From: Marinobacter fonticola
GTDB taxonomy: Bacteria > Pseudomonadota > Gammaproteobacteria > Pseudomonadales > Oleiphilaceae
Direction of reading: 5' to 3'
Assembly (NCBI RefSeq): GCF_008122265.1
Contig: NZ_CP043042.1
Span: forward strand, 124,001 to 188,000
Length of the DNA: 64,000 nucleotides
Shown here: positions 26,012 to 35,596 of the stretch, in pieces
How the letters are laid out: each line of letters opens with the position of its first letter
Numbering within the stretch: the first letter of the stretch is position 1
Notes under the pieces: generated by a model
The model's database searches: none
The model's input: the letters and a program-made list of their open reading frames with translations, nothing else
What the model was told of the DNA's origin: nothing
Program-made: the position numbers and the translations under genes

Positions 26012-28087
26012 TTACCAGCGGTAGCTGACGCTGCCCACGACGCTACGAGCTTCGCCGTAGTAGCACCAGTAGTCGCAACTGGCTACGTACTCGCGATCAG
26101 CTAGATTGTGGACGTTGATTTGAGCTCGCCAACGACTGGCGAAATCATATCGGGCCATCAGGTCGAGGACGGTATAGGACGGCACTTCCACGTTATAGGC
26201 TTCGTCTTTGGTTTCCCCGACATATCGGGCGCCGCCACCTATCAGTAGGCCCGGTACTGTATCGTTAAACGCATAGTCGACCCAGGCAGAGGCCATATGG
26301 CGGGGAATTAACGGAGCCTGCACCTCGCCTGCGTCTGTGGCCGTATTTTCGGTTACCGAGTCGCTGTACGTGTACGCTCCGGTTAATTGCAGGTTATCGG
26401 TCACGTAGGCAACGCCCTCAACTTCGAACCCGTCCGTATCGCGCTTTCCTGCTTGGGATTGGATACCGCCGGTGGTCACCAGCGTATTGTCTTCCTCGAT
26501 GCGATATACCGCAGCGGTCACGTAACCGTCGAGGTAATCCGGGGCAAACTTTACGCCAGCCTCCAACTGCTTTCCTTCGCGGGGATCGTAGAGGCTTCCG
26601 TCGCTTTCAGTGCCAGCGAGAGGCTGGAAGGATTCGGCGTAACTCAGATAGGGTGAAAGTCCGTTTGGAGCCAGATACATCACGCCGCCAGATAGGGAAA
26701 TTTCATCATCATCAGCGCGTTCGGTTGTGCCAGCGGTGCGATTGACGTTGTCCGTCTCTGCTTTATCGTAGCGGACACCGCCTAGAAGCACCCAGCGATC
26801 ATTGATTCGAAGCTGATCCTGAATATACAGGCCAGTCTGTTGCTTGGTTATCTCGCGATTGATGATGTCGCTTTCCGTGACCGGTGTGAAGTTGCCGTAT
26901 TGCGGATCAAACAGGTCGATGGTGCCGAAGCTGTATAAGTTGGCTTCGTCGCCCTTGTTTTCCAGGTCTTGATAGTCGATCCCGAGCAACAACGTATTCT
27001 CGAGGTTCTCGGTGAACCACTTACCGATCAGTCGATTATCGATGGTCCATGACTCGATTTCACCCTCGCGATAGGTTAAGCCCTGAGTGCCGGTCCTGAC
27101 CGCAGGGTCTGCGTCTTTGAAAAGGATGTAGCTGCTCCGCAAGAGTAGATCTAGATGGCTGTATCGCAGGTTTTGCTCGAATGTCCAGGTATCGCTGAAG
27201 CGATGCGACAGTTCATAGCCGATAGACGCCTGCTCACGCTCGTTGGTGTCGTAGTCGGGCTGGCTGTAGTTGGTTGATGGATCCACCTTGCCGTAAGGTG
27301 TGTTGTTAGCCGTTCCATAAGGCAGTTTAAAGCCATTGTAAGGAACGGCATCATCCTTTTGGAAGCTGGTCAGAAGTGTGAGTTGCGTGTCTTCGGAAAT
27401 ATCCCATTCAACGCTGGGCGCGATGAAATAGCGTTCGTTCTCGGTTTTTTCGATATCGCCTTCGCCATAACTATGCAGGCCAACAATACGATAACGAACA
27501 TCGTCACGACCTTCTACAGGGCCTGATGTATCGAAGGCAAGTTGCCGATGTTCATCGGTACCCGCTTGAATGTTCAACTCACCCTGTGCGGTTTCTGTCG
27601 GGCGTTTGCTGATAGCGTTGATCACGCCGCCGGGAGGCGCCTCACCGTAGAGAATCGATGCCGGTCCCTTCAGCAACTCGACTCTTTCAATGCCGTACAT
27701 TTCAGGCAACCATTGGTAGAAACCTTCCCGGTAGATCCGTAATCCATCCTGGTAAGTCGACTGGTCGTAACCTCGAACCTTGAACCAATCCGTATCGTTG
27801 TCGCCGCCGTAGTGACCGGAAAGCACGCCCGCCCGATACCTGAAGGTTTCATCCAGCGACTGAACGTTCCGCTCTTCCAACTCCTCACGTTCAACGACGG
27901 AGGCCGGGCGTGGCGTTTCCACCAGCGGCGCTTCGACTTTCAGCGCGGTGTCGGTTACCACGAGTGCGTTCAGGGTGGTGGTGTCGTCTTGGGCCAGTGT
28001 CAAGGGGGCAATGCCAAACAGGGCCAATGGCAACGTATTCCGTACGGCGCGTGTCAGCCGACGGACAGGGAGGGAGTGCAAGGGCAT
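26012..28087 (-). CDS. TonB-dependent siderophore receptor
   Basis: The 691-residue protein has a signal peptide ending PLTLAQ, a plug domain (FKVRGYDQSTYQDG, YGIERVELLKGPASILYGEAPPGG, then INAISKRP) and a 22-strand barrel ending in an aromatic residue (SYRW). The plug matches ferric-hydroxamate/coprogen-type receptors; the exact siderophore is unknown. GAGG precedes the ATG at 28087. Two Fur-like sequences lie upstream. No TonB, ABC transporter or siderophore synthesis gene is adjacent. Confidence 0.93.
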   Translation of the reverse strand: MPLHSLPVRRLTRAVRNTLPLALFGIAPLTLAQDDTTTLNALVVTDTALKVEAPLVETPRPASVVEREELEERNVQSLDETFRYRAGVLSGHYGGDNDTDWFKVRGYDQSTYQDGLRIYREGFYQWLPEMYGIERVELLKGPASILYGEAPPGGVINAISKRPTETAQGELNIQAGTDEHRQLAFDTSGPVEGRDDVRYRIVGLHSYGEGDIEKTENERYFIAPSVEWDISEDTQLTLLTSFQKDDAVPYNGFKLPYGTANNTPYGKVDPSTNYSQPDYDTNEREQASIGYELSHRFSDTWTFEQNLRYSHLDLLLRSSYILFKDADPAVRTGTQGLTYREGEIESWTIDNRLIGKWFTENLENTLLLGIDYQDLENKGDEANLYSFGTIDLFDPQYGNFTPVTESDIINREITKQQTGLYIQDQLRINDRWVLLGGVRYDKAETDNVNRTAGTTERADDDEISLSGGVMYLAPNGLSPYLSYAESFQPLAGTESDGSLYDPREGKQLEAGVKFAPDYLDGYVTAAVYRIEEDNTLVTTGGIQSQAGKRDTDGFEVEGVAYVTDNLQLTGAYTYSDSVTENTATDAGEVQAPLIPRHMASAWVDYAFNDTVPGLLIGGGARYVGETKDEAYNVEVPSYTVLDLMARYDFASRWRAQINVHNLADREYVASCDYWCYYGEARSVVGSVSYRW

Positions 28088-28165
28088 TGAATATAACCTC
28101 AATCGTGCGGACGGGACATTTGAACTGCGGCCATCGAGAGTCAGGGCGACCGGTGGCGCTTAGCG

Positions 28166-28210
28166 GTAAATGATATTGAGTGCCGTTAACTAACGCAAAT
28201 AATTCTCAAC
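28166..28210 (-). promoter_or_regulatory. Fur-box-like sequences upstream of the receptor gene
   Basis: The stretch 28166-28184 begins GTAAATGATATTGAG and shares about 13 of 19 bases with the classic Fur box. The stretch 28192-28210 reads AACGCAAATAATTCTCAAC, a form common before TonB receptor genes. Both are 80-125 bases upstream of the start codon, in an AT-rich patch. Confidence 0.6.
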
Positions 28211-28305
28211 TACACGCAATGGATTGCGCTTTGGCCTTTCTGACCGGTGGCTGTTCAGAGATTAAGCGTCCAGATTGAGAGCGGGCGTGCGGGGAAAAAC
28301 CGCGA

Positions 28306-28324
28306 GCCTCCGGCATTCGGAGGC
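28306..28324 (-). terminator. Likely terminator after ectC
   Basis: A perfect 7-bp stem (GCCTCCG/CGGAGGC) with a five-base loop lies 20 bases after the ectC stop. On the minus strand it is followed by TCGCGG and then TTTTT, so the U tract is displaced; moderate strength is expected. Confidence 0.6.
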
Positions 28325-28344
28325 CCGGGATTGGCAGGGCGGGA

Positions 28345-28737
28345 TCAGTCCTCGTCAGACAGGTTGTAGGACCCGTCCTCGTCGTGGGTTTCGCGCCCGG
28401 ATACCGGCGGGTTGAAGCAGCAGATCAATCGCATGTCCTCGGTACCGCCGCGGAGGATATGGCGATCATGGTTGTCGAGGGCATAGAGGACGCCGTCGTA
28501 GATCTCGTGAACCTCACCGGTGGCCAGGTCCTCAATGCTGCCGTTACCGGCGACGCAGTAAACCCCTTCGAGGTGGTTCTTGTACCACAAATGAAGTTCG
28601 GCGCCGGCCGGAATGATGGTCTCGTGCATGGAAAAGCCCATGCCGTCTCTCTTCAGCAACATCCGGCGGCTGTTCCAGCCGGGACCGTGAACGTCTTGGT
28701 CAGTACCAATGATTTTGTTGACATCAACTATTTTCAT
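28345..28737 (-). CDS. ectC: L-ectoine synthase EctC, away from ectAB
   Basis: The 130-residue cupin closes N-gamma-acetyl-diaminobutyrate to ectoine. Numbering from the ATG at 28737 puts key residues at the positions known from characterised EctC enzymes: Trp21, Arg25, Thr40, Tyr52, His55, metal ligands Glu57, Tyr85 and His93, Leu87, Asp91. All are kept, though Asn38 is His here. GGGGA seven bases upstream supports this start over an ATG four codons earlier. The gene has its own flanking sequence, while ectA, ectB and ask lie about 32 kb away. Confidence 0.93.
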   Translation of the reverse strand: MKIVDVNKIIGTDQDVHGPGWNSRRMLLKRDGMGFSMHETIIPAGAELHLWYKNHLEGVYCVAGNGSIEDLATGEVHEIYDGVLYALDNHDRHILRGGTEDMRLICCFNPPVSGRETHDEDGSYNLSDED

Positions 28738-28813
28738 CGTCGTCCCCATTTTTCGTTCAGTGAATTAATAAGTATAAACACGCCCGTTTCCGGCAATTCA
28801 ACTGCAATCATGA

Positions 28814-30253
28814 TTAATATGCAGCTTCAGGCATGCTTTCGGACTGCCGCCACTGCTCGAAAGCATCCATCGCGGCGCTGATCATCTGTACCCAGTGGAC
28901 GTGTCGCCGGCCATCGGTAATACCTTTGCTCAAGCGCTGCAGCAGGCTCTGCAGCTCTCTCCGCTTGTCTTTGGAGAGTTGTTCCAGCCAGTGGCTTTCC
29001 GCCTGCTCCAGGCGCATGGGATCGCGTCCGGCATGGTTGCGGTGGCTGATGTGATACCAGTGATTCAGGGCCCGCCCTAAGATGACATAGGCAAACTGCA
29101 GGTCGGCTACGGGCCCGTAACGCATGGATTGTAGGCCGCCGAGTAACGGACCGAACGACCATTTGCCCAGCCGGTCGGCATAGAAATAGCTGCCGGCTGC
29201 CCCCAGAACCCCACCCACAAGTGCGCCGGCGCCAAGAGATGTGCCGAAGGTCAGCGCATCGATACCCACGCCTCCCAGCGCACCGGCACCAAAGCCGGCC
29301 GTCGCCAGATAGGTGCGGCTGACGCCCCAGGCGGCGCGGCTGCGTTGGCTGAACAGGTCGCCGTCCTGCCATTCCAAATCTTGTTCATGACGCTGGATGC
29401 GATGATGCTGGTAGAGCGCCTCGATGGCTTGGCGCAACTGGCTTTCGCGTTTGCGCTGGGCATCGAGCCAGCGCTGTTGCAAGCGTTGACGGGCCGCGTT
29501 GCGGTTATCGTCGTCACTCATGGTGCCGCTAACCTGGAGCTGCATCATCTCGTTCATGGCGTGCATGATCAGTTCCGCCGCAGCCTGATGCTGCTGTTGG
29601 CGTTGGCGCTCAAGATGGGTGGTGGCGGTGTTGAGCAAACCTTCCCAGCGCGGTTCAAGTTGGCCAAAGCCCCGCAGCAGACCCAGATGCTGGGAAAACG
29701 GGGCCGTCACGGCATTGAAACGGCGGACGATGCGGAAGTATTGCCCCAGGGCCTTCTCCCAGGCGGTGCCGTGGTCGTCGCTGCCGATGGCGTTGATCAG
29801 TGCCAGGCTGGGCCGGCCGGTCCACTGGAGAATAGTCATTTCCGCCTCGTTGCCGGGACTGTAGGGCACCGAGCCGTCCACCACGTAAATAATCCCCGCC
29901 TGCCCCTCGATAATCGGCCGCAGCAGTTCGCACTCGTCGTGAAACTGGGGATCGTCGCGGTGCTGCAGATAGAACGCCCGCACCGTATCCGGCCGGTCCG
30001 ACGCTGAGGCGCTGTGGGCCTCAAGCCAGGCAAGCACTTTGCGCGGCCGCTGGAAACCCGGCGTATCCACCAAATTATAGAGGACTTCGCCGTCCACCTT
30101 GAGCGGATAGGTATCGCTGGTACGCGTGGTGCCCGGCTCCATGGCAATCGCAATGCTGTCGTTCTGGGACAGGGTGGCGACAACGCTGGATTTGCCTCGG
30201 TTGGGGTGTCCGACGATCGCGAACGTCGGTACGGCCGGGGAGGAACTAACCAT
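28814..30253 (-). CDS. DUF3482 GTPase with glycine-rich hydrophobic segment
   Basis: The 479-residue protein has a G domain with P-loop GHPNRGKS (15-22) and DTPG in VDTPGFQRP; then a long helical charged region (about 225-320); then a glycine-rich hydrophobic stretch (GAGALGGVGIDALTFGTSLGAG, about 340-380) like glycine-zipper membrane segments. The C-terminal DUF3482 part is of unknown role. The start codon overlaps the end of the DUF2868 gene by eight bases, so the two are translationally coupled and probably work together at the membrane. Confidence 0.85.
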   Translation of the reverse strand: MVSSSPAVPTFAIVGHPNRGKSSVVATLSQNDSIAIAMEPGTTRTSDTYPLKVDGEVLYNLVDTPGFQRPRKVLAWLEAHSASASDRPDTVRAFYLQHRDDPQFHDECELLRPIIEGQAGIIYVVDGSVPYSPGNEAEMTILQWTGRPSLALINAIGSDDHGTAWEKALGQYFRIVRRFNAVTAPFSQHLGLLRGFGQLEPRWEGLLNTATTHLERQRQQQHQAAAELIMHAMNEMMQLQVSGTMSDDDNRNAARQRLQQRWLDAQRKRESQLRQAIEALYQHHRIQRHEQDLEWQDGDLFSQRSRAAWGVSRTYLATAGFGAGALGGVGIDALTFGTSLGAGALVGGVLGAAGSYFYADRLGKWSFGPLLGGLQSMRYGPVADLQFAYVILGRALNHWYHISHRNHAGRDPMRLEQAESHWLEQLSKDKRRELQSLLQRLSKGITDGRRHVHWVQMISAAMDAFEQWRQSESMPEAAY

Positions 30254-31628
30254 GCTGGCGGGCCTCCCGGTCAGGTGTTGGTAGTTGGCAGATCCACAGG
30301 TTGGCATCTTTCTGGCGCTCGACAAACCGCTGCCATTGGGCCAGCTGGCGCGGCGAGGCGGGTGTCAGGGGCTGCTCGCCGCCAATCGGCACCAGCGCCA
30401 GCAGCCTGTCCCGTGATCTGCTTCGGCGGGCTTCCTGAATAAAGTCCGCCAGTTCCCCGGTGGGCGGTTCCCAGGCGCGGGCCAGCAGGATCACCGGCCC
30501 TTCCCGTTCTGCCAGTTCGTTCAGTACGGCTTGGTCATGGGCCAGCGAAGCGGTGCCTCCGGCATCGAATAGGCGGCTATTGTCCCTCTCCATGAGCGTG
30601 AGTGGCTCGTCGGTATCGTGGGCGACGCCGCCCCAGCGGATCAGGTCGCGGCTGGCAGGCAGGCTGTGGAACTGGTTCTCCGGCTGATGCGGCATGGCCG
30701 GATCGGTACTTGGGCTGCTGGCGGTTTCCACCGTGGGCGCATCGAAACGATACAGCAGCGATTGGCGCCCAGGGTGCCGGAGCAACTGCCGCCGGGCCTG
30801 CGTGCGCAGGTGCAAACGCGCAAACAGTGTCAGCAATAGCCGCGGCAGGACCGCATAAGTCAGCCACAGCATGCAGACGAACGGCCACCAGTCGCCGTAG
30901 CGGGCCGGCTCGGCAATTCTCGGATCGCCGAGACGGAAAAACTGGGTCTGTTCGATCAACGCCATCGACGGTACGGCCGCCGGCCAGAGGGCCTGCCACG
31001 GCGTCGCCAGTCCGTGGATAAGCGCGCCATAGCTTTCCGCGGAGGTGCGTAAAGTCGTGCTCCAGCCGAAAGCCAGGTCTTGCACGACGATCATGGCCAG
31101 TAACGTCAGCAGCCCCGCCAGGGTGAACACAAGCGCGGTCTGGTGAGCGGTGCAGGCGGCAAGCTGCGGCTGCAAGCCGTCCAGTGCGGTAGTGGGACGG
31201 TCCGTCCCGCGGCCGGGCGTGAGCAACCGGCCCCAGGGCCGCCAGCCGAATAAGGCTTGCAAGGTGGTCAGCAACGCCAGCAGACCCTGCAGGGCGACAA
31301 AACCGATAATGACGGTGACGTTGATTTGCTGGCTGCCGTCGTAAAAGAGGAGCCCCAACATTGTCACCACGCCCAGTAGCGCGCCGACTGGCAGCAGCAG
31401 GCGCGACAGCCGCTGCCAGCGCTTGATGCGCGCATCCGGCTGCAAAGTTTCGGGGCGATGAGGGGTAATGTGATTCAACCAGCCCGCCAAGGATGGTTTT
31501 TGCTGCTGAGCGTGGCAGTCGAGGGCGTAGCGGCGGTCGCGCCGGTGCAAAAAAAGGGCGGATTGGTTCTGGTCGCGCCGGACCTGGTCATCGAAGGCCA
31601 GTAGCAGCGTGACGGGGCTTTTGCTCAT
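30246..31628 (-). CDS. DUF2868 membrane protein
   Basis: The 460-residue protein has several membrane segments (LLLPVGALLGVVTMLGLLFY, VIIGFVALQGLLALLTTLQ, LVFTLAGLLTLLAMIVVQDLAFGWS) and a large cytoplasmic C-terminal part. DUF2868 proteins are conserved beside DUF3482 GTPases in gammaproteobacteria, and the pair overlaps here. Function is not known. A possible GAGGA lies 11 bases before the ATG. Confidence 0.82.
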   Translation of the reverse strand: MSKSPVTLLLAFDDQVRRDQNQSALFLHRRDRRYALDCHAQQQKPSLAGWLNHITPHRPETLQPDARIKRWQRLSRLLLPVGALLGVVTMLGLLFYDGSQQINVTVIIGFVALQGLLALLTTLQALFGWRPWGRLLTPGRGTDRPTTALDGLQPQLAACTAHQTALVFTLAGLLTLLAMIVVQDLAFGWSTTLRTSAESYGALIHGLATPWQALWPAAVPSMALIEQTQFFRLGDPRIAEPARYGDWWPFVCMLWLTYAVLPRLLLTLFARLHLRTQARRQLLRHPGRQSLLYRFDAPTVETASSPSTDPAMPHQPENQFHSLPASRDLIRWGGVAHDTDEPLTLMERDNSRLFDAGGTASLAHDQAVLNELAEREGPVILLARAWEPPTGELADFIQEARRSRSRDRLLALVPIGGEQPLTPASPRQLAQWQRFVERQKDANLWICQLPTPDREARQHG

Positions 31629-31748
31629 CCGGTCGACATCCTCGGACTGAAGGGCTTCTGGCGCACGCGTGTGGTCGAAAAGGGCCCGCGTAGCGTCAAA
31701 TGCGTGGACAACGGTAAAAATGTAACCCGGGAAAGTGTAACGCGGGGT

Positions 31749-32297
31749 TTAGCGGCGCGGCCATAGTCTGTCCCAACCGCTATGGCCCAGCGCCCGGAGG
31801 CGTTCGATGTTGGCCTGATAGATTTCGTCCGGGTCTTGCATCGCATCCACGGCCCGGCTCACGCTGTCTTCCCGCAATAGATGCAGTATGGGGTAGGGGG
31901 AACGATTGGTATAGTTTTCGATGGCGTCCGGCGCAGTGTCAGCGAATTGATAGTCGGGGTGGAAGCTGGCTATTTGCAGCACGCCTTCCAGGCCGAGTGC
32001 GTCAAGCAGGGCGTCCGCCGCCGCGACGAAGGCGTTGAAGGAGGCGAAGTCGGCCAGGCCGTCGGTCAGGATCAGCAAGGTGGTATCCCGTTGTTCCGGG
32101 GATTTATCGAGCAAGGCCTCGATTTCCACAACCAGATCGGTGAGCAGGTCCTCTTCGCTCACGGCGGCGGATGCGGCAAAGTGCACTTGCGAGCGCAGAT
32201 AAGGGGCCCGTGCGAAGGGGCACAGGTTAAGCCCGATCACGGCGCGTTCGAGCCAGGTGCGGGTCGCGGCGATGGCGGTTTGTTCTAGCTGGGGCAT
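31749..32297 (-). CDS. DUF1415 family protein
   Basis: The 182-residue soluble protein begins with the family signature TRTWLERAVIGLNLCPFAR and has IASFHPDYQFAD and NRSPYPILHLLREDSV further on. The family is widespread in proteobacteria and has no assigned function; the conserved Cys and His could bind metal. GGAGG directly precedes the ATG at good spacing. Confidence 0.85.
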   Translation of the reverse strand: MPQLEQTAIAATRTWLERAVIGLNLCPFARAPYLRSQVHFAASAAVSEEDLLTDLVVEIEALLDKSPEQRDTTLLILTDGLADFASFNAFVAAADALLDALGLEGVLQIASFHPDYQFADTAPDAIENYTNRSPYPILHLLREDSVSRAVDAMQDPDEIYQANIERLRALGHSGWDRLWPRR

Positions 32298-32406
32298 GGG
32301 CCCTCCAAAAAACGTGCAGCATCATAACCCGTGCATGGGGTACGGTCCCAGTTGGCGTTGCAGCACGTTACAATGCCTGATCCATTCTCTCAATCGAGTC
32401 GCCCCT

Positions 32407-32766
32407 ATGCCGCACTTCCTGATGAACCTGCGCCATGTCCCCGACGACGAGGCGGACGAGGTTCGGGCGCTGCTCGAAACCCATCGCATCAACTATTACG
32501 AAACCCCGCCCAGCCGGTGGGGCATCAGCATGGGTGGTTTCTGGGTCCATGAAGCCGACGAGGCCGAGCGCGCGCGCGGTCTCTTGGCGTCATACCAGAG
32601 GGAGCGCGCTCATGCCCAGCGGGCAGACTACGAGCGTCGCCGGGCTGCAGGCGACGTGCTGTCTTTCCGCCAGCGGCTGGCGCGGCGACCGGTCACCGTC
32701 CTCGCGGTACTGCTGGCGGTCGCGCTGATCCTGGGTTTGGCATTGGGTCCTTTTTTGTCCTGGTAG
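32407..32766 (+). CDS. DUF6164 family protein, C-terminal membrane helix
   Basis: The product is 119 residues: a small ferredoxin-like N-terminal part (FLMNLRHVPDDEADEVRALLE, YYETPPSRWGISMGGFWV), a charged helix (YQRERAHAQRADYERRRAAG) and one membrane helix at the C-terminus (VTVLAVLLAVALILGLALGPFL). This is the DUF6164 layout. The ATG at 32407 fits family N-termini; an open frame continues upstream to 32257 but has no family similarity. Confidence 0.78.
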   Translation: MPHFLMNLRHVPDDEADEVRALLETHRINYYETPPSRWGISMGGFWVHEADEAERARGLLASYQRERAHAQRADYERRRAAGDVLSFRQRLARRPVTVLAVLLAVALILGLALGPFLSW

Positions 32767-32823
32767 GTCTGTTCTGGTTTGTCCTGGTAAGTCCGTTCTG
32801 GCAAGTCTGTTCAGATAAGCGGA

Positions 32824-33726
32824 TTAAGTCGCCCTGGGCACCGGCTCTTCGTCCGTCATGTCCAGTTGCCGGTAAAGAAATTGGATGGCGTCGTCGACCA
32901 CTTGATGGCTGGTGAGAAAGGTTAGGATATGGCCGCGCCAGCTTAGAACCATCATCTCGGTAGGAACACCGTCGGCCGCCAGCGCAGATTGGAAATCCGT
33001 GGTATGGTCGAGCGGCACCAGATCGTCCCAACTTCCATGGAAGAGGAAGAACGGCGGCGCTTGCGGAGTGATGTGGGTGACCGGTGACGCCGCCGCATAA
33101 CGTTCCGGCATGGCCTGTTTGGTTCCGCCAAGGAGTTGTATCACCAGTTTGCCGGAGTCGAACTTGCGCAGGTCGCTGGGTGTGCCGCCAGCAACCACCG
33201 CATCCAGCGTGGTTTCGGGGCCGCCGTGGGGCGTGTCGAGCTCCCCACCCTGGTTGGCCACTAGTCCCAACAGGCTAACTAGGTGGGCGCCGGAAGAATA
33301 GCCAAAGCCGGCCATGCGATTGGTGTCGATATCCAGCCGCTGGGCGTTGTCGTTGAGCCAGTGCATTGCCTGCTGCAGATCGTGCAGTTGGGCCGGGAAG
33401 CGGTATTCCGGGGCGAAGCGGTAGCCGATGTTCATGACGGCTAAACCGTGACTGGCCAGTGTCTCGGAGATCCCCGCCATGTCGTCCCGGGAGCGGCGCT
33501 CCCAGCCACCGCCATGGACGGACAGTACCGCTGGATGGGGCCCCGGCCCTTCTGGTAGATAGATGTCGGCATGTAAGGTCTGCGGCCAGTCTGGGGGCGT
33601 GTAGACGATGTTTTTTTCAACGCGCCACTCTGTGGTCCGGGCAGGCACCGTCGTGTCAGGGGCATTGAGGTGACGAACGCAGCCGGACAGAAGCACGCTG
33701 GCTAATAATATGAGGCAGGTTTTCAT
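32824..33726 (-). CDS. Lipoprotein alpha/beta hydrolase (esterase)
   Basis: The 300-residue protein has a lipobox (VLLSGC, Cys16), the oxyanion motif HGGGW (71-75), the nucleophile box GYSSGA (Ser144), an acid in GSWDDLVPLDH and the histidine in WRGHILTFL. This matches BD-FAE/HSL-type esterases that act on short acyl esters or kynurenine-like amides. It is probably anchored at the outer membrane facing the periplasm. AGGAG precedes the ATG at good spacing. Confidence 0.87.
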   Translation of the reverse strand: MKTCLILLASVLLSGCVRHLNAPDTTVPARTTEWRVEKNIVYTPPDWPQTLHADIYLPEGPGPHPAVLSVHGGGWERRSRDDMAGISETLASHGLAVMNIGYRFAPEYRFPAQLHDLQQAMHWLNDNAQRLDIDTNRMAGFGYSSGAHLVSLLGLVANQGGELDTPHGGPETTLDAVVAGGTPSDLRKFDSGKLVIQLLGGTKQAMPERYAAASPVTHITPQAPPFFLFHGSWDDLVPLDHTTDFQSALAADGVPTEMMVLSWRGHILTFLTSHQVVDDAIQFLYRQLDMTDEEPVPRAT

Positions 33727-34003
33727 CGTCGTGACTCCTGTCGGAATTCGAGGACGTTCCCGGGCTAAGAACTGCTGGTCTGATACGGTTCGCTTGACGT
33801 ATTGGATGATGTGCGTGCAGCCGGAAATGGGCCGCTTTCCTCGACGCTGGGTGTTTCAGCAGTTAACTTGAAGATAAGGTTATACCAACATCGATGGGCG
33901 AACACTTGGGCATTGTTTGGGGATCTGATAACACGACTGATCGGCGGTTTTCCTCCGATGCTGTCTTATGCTTCCGTTTCGAGAGGCCGGGACGGATAAC
34001 GTT

Positions 34004-35596
34004 ATGACCGGGTTCAGCGATGTTGCATCGCCGGTTCGCCGGGCACTTAGTATTAGTTTGGTCTACGCTGTTGTCGGCGCATTGTGGATTGCCGGTAGCG
34101 ACTATGCCCTGTCACTTCTGTTTCCCGACCCGCAGACGCTGACCCTGGCCCAAACCTATAAGGGGTGGGCCTTTGTCGGCGTGACGTCCTTCCTCTTGTT
34201 CTGGGTGATCTTGCGCCAGTTTCGCCGCTACCGCGATGTAATAAACGCTAATTCAGACCAGGCTGCCGCCATCCGCGAACTCAGCCAATTCCGCGAAAGT
34301 GTAATCGATAATGCCAACATTTGGATCCAGGTTTTCGATCCCGACGGTAATATCGTGGTTTGGAATAAAGCCGCAGAGTTGATCAGCGGCTACACCAAGG
34401 ACCAGGTGCTTTACAGCGATTTGGTCTGGACGTGGCTTTGTCCGGATGCAGAGGATCGCAGGCACATCTTCACCCATGTCCAGGCCACTATGGCGGACGG
34501 GTCAGATCTGTCGGACTTCGAGACCTTCATTACCACCCGTGACGGTGCGAGGAGACAAATGCTGTGGAATGCCCGCCACTTTTCAGGCCCGGATGGCTCG
34601 ATAGAGGGGGCGATCGCCATCGCGGTTGATGTCACCGAGCAGCGGGAAATGGAGACGCGGGCACGCGCCAGTACGCGTCAGTTAAAGACACTGATGGATA
34701 ACCTGCCGGGTATGGCCTACCGCTGCCTGTTCGATGACGCCTGGACGATGAAGTTTGTCTCCGACGGCTGCCGCGAAGTCACTGGCTATGCCCCTGACGA
34801 GTTAACCGACAATCGGGATGTCTCCTTCGTCGACATGATCGATGATTCGGCCAATGAGGAAAATGTCCACATTGTTGAGCAGGCCGTTGCCGAGGCCGAG
34901 CCCTACTCGATCGAATACCCCCTGACCCGCCGCGATGGCAGTCGCATTTGGGTGTGGGAGCGTGGCCGCAGCGTGCAGGTGGACGGCGAGCTCATGCTTG
35001 AAGGCATCCTGATGGACATCAGTGACCGCAAGGCGCTGGAGCAGGAGTTGGAGCGGCTCGCCACCCTCGATGCGCTGACCGGGCTCTACAACCGGCGCGA
35101 GGCGGAACGCCGCCTGCATGAGGAAATAAGTCGATCCGAGCGCTACGGGCGCTCCGTCGCGCTGCTGTGGATCGATTTGGACCGCTTCAAGAAGGTCAAT
35201 GACCGTCACGGTCACGCCAAGGGCGACGAGGTTCTCCGGCGGGTCAGCCAACTGATTGCCGACTCCGTCCGCACCGTCGATATTGCGGCGCGCTACGGAG
35301 GCGAGGAATTCATCGTGCTGCTGCCCGAGCGGGACCTGGAGGAGGCCAGCGCGACTGCGGAACGGCTGCGCCAGCTTGTGGAGCGTCAGGTGCTCACTGT
35401 CGACGGCGAAGCGGTGGAGCGCTTGTCCGTCAGCATCGGTATTGCGTTATTTCCCCAGCATGCCGACACCGCCGATGCCCTGTGTAATGCAGCGGATCAG
35501 GCCATGTACACGGCCAAGCGGTCCGGCCGCAATCAGGTGTGCATTGCCGGCCAGTCGGCTGGCGAGAGACGGAAGAATCCCTCCAAGCATTTGTAA
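34004..35596 (+). CDS. Membrane-bound PAS-PAS-GGDEF diguanylate cyclase
   Basis: The protein is 530 residues from 34004 (12 more if a start at 33968 is used). Two N-terminal membrane helices (ISLVYAVVGALWIAGSDYAL and GWAFVGVTSFLLFWVIL) are followed by two PAS domains (about 95-210 and 220-335) and a GGDEF domain. The active loop is GGEEF (432-436), an accepted active form, and the inhibitory RxxD site (RTVD, 423-426) is kept. It should make cyclic-di-GMP in response to an unknown signal. Its 3' end overlaps the converging mtfA gene by 64 bases. Confidence 0.92.
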   Translation: MTGFSDVASPVRRALSISLVYAVVGALWIAGSDYALSLLFPDPQTLTLAQTYKGWAFVGVTSFLLFWVILRQFRRYRDVINANSDQAAAIRELSQFRESVIDNANIWIQVFDPDGNIVVWNKAAELISGYTKDQVLYSDLVWTWLCPDAEDRRHIFTHVQATMADGSDLSDFETFITTRDGARRQMLWNARHFSGPDGSIEGAIAIAVDVTEQREMETRARASTRQLKTLMDNLPGMAYRCLFDDAWTMKFVSDGCREVTGYAPDELTDNRDVSFVDMIDDSANEENVHIVEQAVAEAEPYSIEYPLTRRDGSRIWVWERGRSVQVDGELMLEGILMDISDRKALEQELERLATLDALTGLYNRREAERRLHEEISRSERYGRSVALLWIDLDRFKKVNDRHGHAKGDEVLRRVSQLIADSVRTVDIAARYGGEEFIVLLPERDLEEASATAERLRQLVERQVLTVDGEAVERLSVSIGIALFPQHADTADALCNAADQAMYTAKRSGRNQVCIAGQSAGERRKNPSKHL

